Assembly (NCBI GenBank): GCA_021325635.1
Contig: JAJPGV010000034.1
Location: 186,745-250,744, forward strand
Origin: Chloroflexota bacterium
Lineage (GTDB): Bacteria > Chloroflexota > JAJPGV01
Direction of reading: 5' to 3'
Length of the DNA stretch: 64,000 nucleotides
The position numbers and the translations under genes are program-made. The number at the start of each line of letters is the position of its first letter. Position 1 is the stretch's first letter. Under the pieces are notes generated by a model that was given only the letters and a program-made list of their open reading frames with translations, was not told the origin of the DNA and did no database searches. Shown piece by piece: positions 62,067 through 64,000 of this stretch.

Positions 62067-63884
62067 ATGTCTGTCCGAATCGACGAGCCCCCTCACAGAA
62101 TCGCGCAGTTCGACGTACCCGCCGATCCGATTCAGCCCGGTGGTGAGACGTACGTCCTGTCGCCGTCTGACGCGGAGTGGTACAAGCGCAACGTCAAGTG
62201 CCAGTGGGCCTGTCCGGTGCATACCGACGTGCCCGGCTACATCGGGCTGATTGCCGAAGGCAAGTACAACGAAGCCTACGCGCTGAACCGCCGCGACAAC
62301 ATCCTGCCCGGCATTCTCGGCCGGGTGTGCTCGCATCCCTGCCAAACCGCGTGCCGGGCCTGCGACGTCGATGAGTGGATCGCCATCTGCTCGCTGAAAC
62401 GAGCGGCCGCGGATTGGAAAGAAAACTGGAAGCCCATGACCAGCAAGGCCTGGCGCAAGGAGAAGATCGCCATTGTCGGAGCAGGCCCGGCGGGTCTTGG
62501 CTGTGCCAACGACCTGGCCATCTGGGGCTTCCCGGTCACCATTTTCGAAGCCTCGCCTGTTCCTACCGGCGCCTGCTGGCTGGGCATCCCCGAATTCCGG
62601 CTGGCCCGGGACGTGATCGAGTTCGACGTCGACCAGGTGAAGGCGCTGGGCGTCGACATTCGTTACAACACGCCAATCGGCAAGAACATCACCATGGACG
62701 ACCTGCTGGCTGAATTCGATCGCGTGGTGCTGGCCGCGGGCTGTTACGTCGGCCTTCGGGCGCGGATTCCTGGGGAAGACCTCGTCGGCTCCTGGGATGG
62801 CATCACCTTCCTGGAGCGCGTCAATCTCTACAAGCCAACCGAGATCGGCAAGCACGTCGTAACTATCGGTGGCGGATACACCGCGATGGACTGCTCGCGC
62901 TCCGTCCTGCGGCTGGGCGCCGAGACGTCGACCATCCTCTATCGCCGCACCCAGAAGGAGATGCTGGTCGACGACATCGAGCGTGGCGACACCATGGAGG
63001 AGCAGGTGCACTTTGAGTACCTGGTCTCGCCGCTCGAAATCCTCGGCGACGAGAATGGCCCGGTGAAGGGCATCAAGTGCGTCCGCAACCGCCTCGGGGA
63101 GCCGGATGCGTCCGGCCGCCGGGCGCCCGTGCCCATCGAGGGCAGTGAGTTCATCCTCGACTGCGACATGGTCATAGGCGCTCTGGGCCAGGCGCCGTTG
63201 AACGACTTCGTGCCGGATCACCTCGCTATCAACGTCGAGCGCGGCGCGGTCAAGGTGGACGCCAGCTACCGTACCAGCAACCCGCGGATTTATGCCGCCG
63301 GCGACTACGTCACCGGCCCCAAGACCATCATCGAGGCCGTCTCGCACGGCCGCAAAGCTGCCCGCGGCCTGTATGAAGATCTCACCGGCGAAGCCATGCC
63401 GGCCGGCAAAGCGACCATCACCACGCTGCCCATCCCGTTCCAGCGGGAGCTGGGCTACGACACCTTTCCACACGAGCGCGTACCTGCCCTGCCTGTCGAG
63501 GAGCGGGTGACCGACTTCAAGATCGAATGGGAAGAGGGCTACAGCAAACAGCAGGCGTACACACAGGCCGTCCGCTGCTATCAGTGCCAGATGAACATCT
63601 TCATCGATGGCCCCAAGTGCATCCTGTGCGGCGGCTGCGTCGACATCTGTCCGTACAGCTGCATCAGCATGGTTCCACTGGAGAACACCGCGGCCGACGC
63701 CCTCACCGAGCCGGCGCTGGTTGAGGCTCAGGGCTGGGACAAGGGCGCCACGATGTTGATCGACGAGACCTCCTGCATTCGCTGCGGGCTGTGTATCAAC
63801 CGTTGCCCCACCCACTGCATATCCATGGGCCGTTTCGAGCTGGAGTACGCCACCCCCGCGGGCGGCGGCAAAGACCTGTACTAG
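62067..63884 (+). CDS. GltD-like FAD oxidoreductase with ferredoxin domain
   Basis: A 605-residue flavoprotein. N-terminal Fe-S part with 'CQWACPVHTDVPGYIGLIAE' and 'GRVCSHPCQTACRACDVDEW'; FAD site 'IAIVGAGPAGLGCANDLAIW'; NAD(P) site 'VVTIGGGYTAMDCSRSVLRL'; 'ADGD'-type end as 'RIYAAGDYVTGPKTIIEAVS'; and a C-terminal 2[4Fe-4S] ferredoxin with 'CILCGGCVDICPYSC' and 'CIRCGLCINRCPTHC'. Moves electrons between NAD(P)H and an Fe-S partner; related to the small subunit of glutamate synthase and NfnB/DsrL types. The partner is likely beyond the right edge. TACACT 9 bases before ATG. Confidence 0.9.
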   Translation: MSVRIDEPPHRIAQFDVPADPIQPGGETYVLSPSDAEWYKRNVKCQWACPVHTDVPGYIGLIAEGKYNEAYALNRRDNILPGILGRVCSHPCQTACRACDVDEWIAICSLKRAAADWKENWKPMTSKAWRKEKIAIVGAGPAGLGCANDLAIWGFPVTIFEASPVPTGACWLGIPEFRLARDVIEFDVDQVKALGVDIRYNTPIGKNITMDDLLAEFDRVVLAAGCYVGLRARIPGEDLVGSWDGITFLERVNLYKPTEIGKHVVTIGGGYTAMDCSRSVLRLGAETSTILYRRTQKEMLVDDIERGDTMEEQVHFEYLVSPLEILGDENGPVKGIKCVRNRLGEPDASGRRAPVPIEGSEFILDCDMVIGALGQAPLNDFVPDHLAINVERGAVKVDASYRTSNPRIYAAGDYVTGPKTIIEAVSHGRKAARGLYEDLTGEAMPAGKATITTLPIPFQRELGYDTFPHERVPALPVEERVTDFKIEWEEGYSKQQAYTQAVRCYQCQMNIFIDGPKCILCGGCVDICPYSCISMVPLENTAADALTEPALVEAQGWDKGATMLIDETSCIRCGLCINRCPTHCISMGRFELEYATPAGGGKDLY

Positions 63885-64000
63885 GAGCGTGGCCGGCGCA
63901 CTGTAGCCAGCTTGGCCACGGTTAGACGCTGCCTCCGCTGATTGGCGCCGCGGGCAGCCGCCGGGGACGGCTGCCGCTGCTGCTCGGACTCCTCCTGCTG
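63885..64000 (+). other. Possible start of a next secreted/membrane gene
   Basis: The last 70 bases read 'LIGAAGSRRGRLPLLLGLLL' in one frame, like a signal peptide, but I see no ATG, GTG or TTG start in that frame before the edge; the frame has a TAG upstream. Only suggestive. Confidence 0.2.

Noticed and set aside
62022-63815. Leftward open frame of 597 codons opposite the GltD-like gene
   Set aside because: An antisense shadow in GC-rich DNA; the sense protein has clear FAD, NAD(P) and Fe-S motifs.

Overview
The window joins two kinds of DNA. Positions 1 to about 25.7 kb are an accessory region. Coding density is uneven, base composition is mixed and by eye more AT-rich in places, and most proteins are unrecognised. 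It carries two tyrosine recombinases, several small helix-turn-helix proteins, a toxin-antitoxin pair and many inverted repeats. Positions 25.75 to 64 kb are a tightly packed, GC-rich chromosomal core of recognisable housekeeping genes. The junction falls in a broken tRNA-Gly gene (5' half at 25708-25746) next to the second recombinase, so the left part is best read as an integrated island whose left end lies outside the window.

The organism is a bacterium. I infer a GC-rich Terrabacteria lineage, possibly Chloroflexota or a relative such as Dormibacterota, from the gene families, the frequent leaderless-looking starts with TANNNT boxes, and a surface protein with repeated 'HIRxxHxxELR' motifs. 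The phylum is not proven by anything here.

Island, left to right: a partial unknown gene (1-554, minus); a coupled pair ending in an OB-fold/SSB-like protein (1331-2652); a large nested inverted-repeat element (2692-2911); a leftward cluster with an ExeA/TniB-like ATPase, a coupled acidic/basic partner and two related octamer arrays (3.0-5.9 kb); a brnTA module with its operator (5.97-6.6 kb); a HEPN-like protein with a membrane partner (8.06-9.2 kb); a rightward set with a tail-fibre-like protein and a glycosidase-like protein (10.0-12.8 kb); a secreted kelch-type propeller; recombinase 1 with a coupled zinc-binding-like protein and a repeat-rich upstream region (14.1-15.6 kb); two very small genes missed by length filters (15.79-16.17 kb); a TM2-like protein with a 24-bp palindromic operator (18.2-18.8 kb); a DedA-like protein, a membrane protein and a class I isoprenoid-synthase-like enzyme (19.6-22.2 kb); an XRE-type protein flanked by recombination-site-like repeats, one being the 3' half of a tRNA-Gly(GCC) gene (22.3-24.5 kb); and recombinase 2.

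Core: a leftward set of catabolic type (RidA, Gfo/Idh/MocA oxidoreductase, DUF3311 plus SSS transporter, YqeY, isochorismatase-like hydrolase) with RraA divergent; ffh; a methylthioadenosine salvage run (apt, mtnA, mtnP); GDP-deoxyhexose synthesis (reductase, gmd); a UspA protein and moeA; pyrG; a biotin-dependent acyl-CoA carboxylase pair divergent from a citrate synthase; an M23 peptidase; proline dehydrogenase and an aldehyde dehydrogenase; two TrkA-type proteins; ndk, a TPR protein and an M16 peptidase divergent from polA; mutM; a secreted low-complexity protein; and a GltD-like iron-sulfur flavoprotein. Several core genes have a TANNNT box only 6-10 bases before the start codon, and two divergent pairs (carboxyltransferase/citrate synthase and M16/polA) appear to share one symmetrical -10 sequence in 20-24 bp of spacer.
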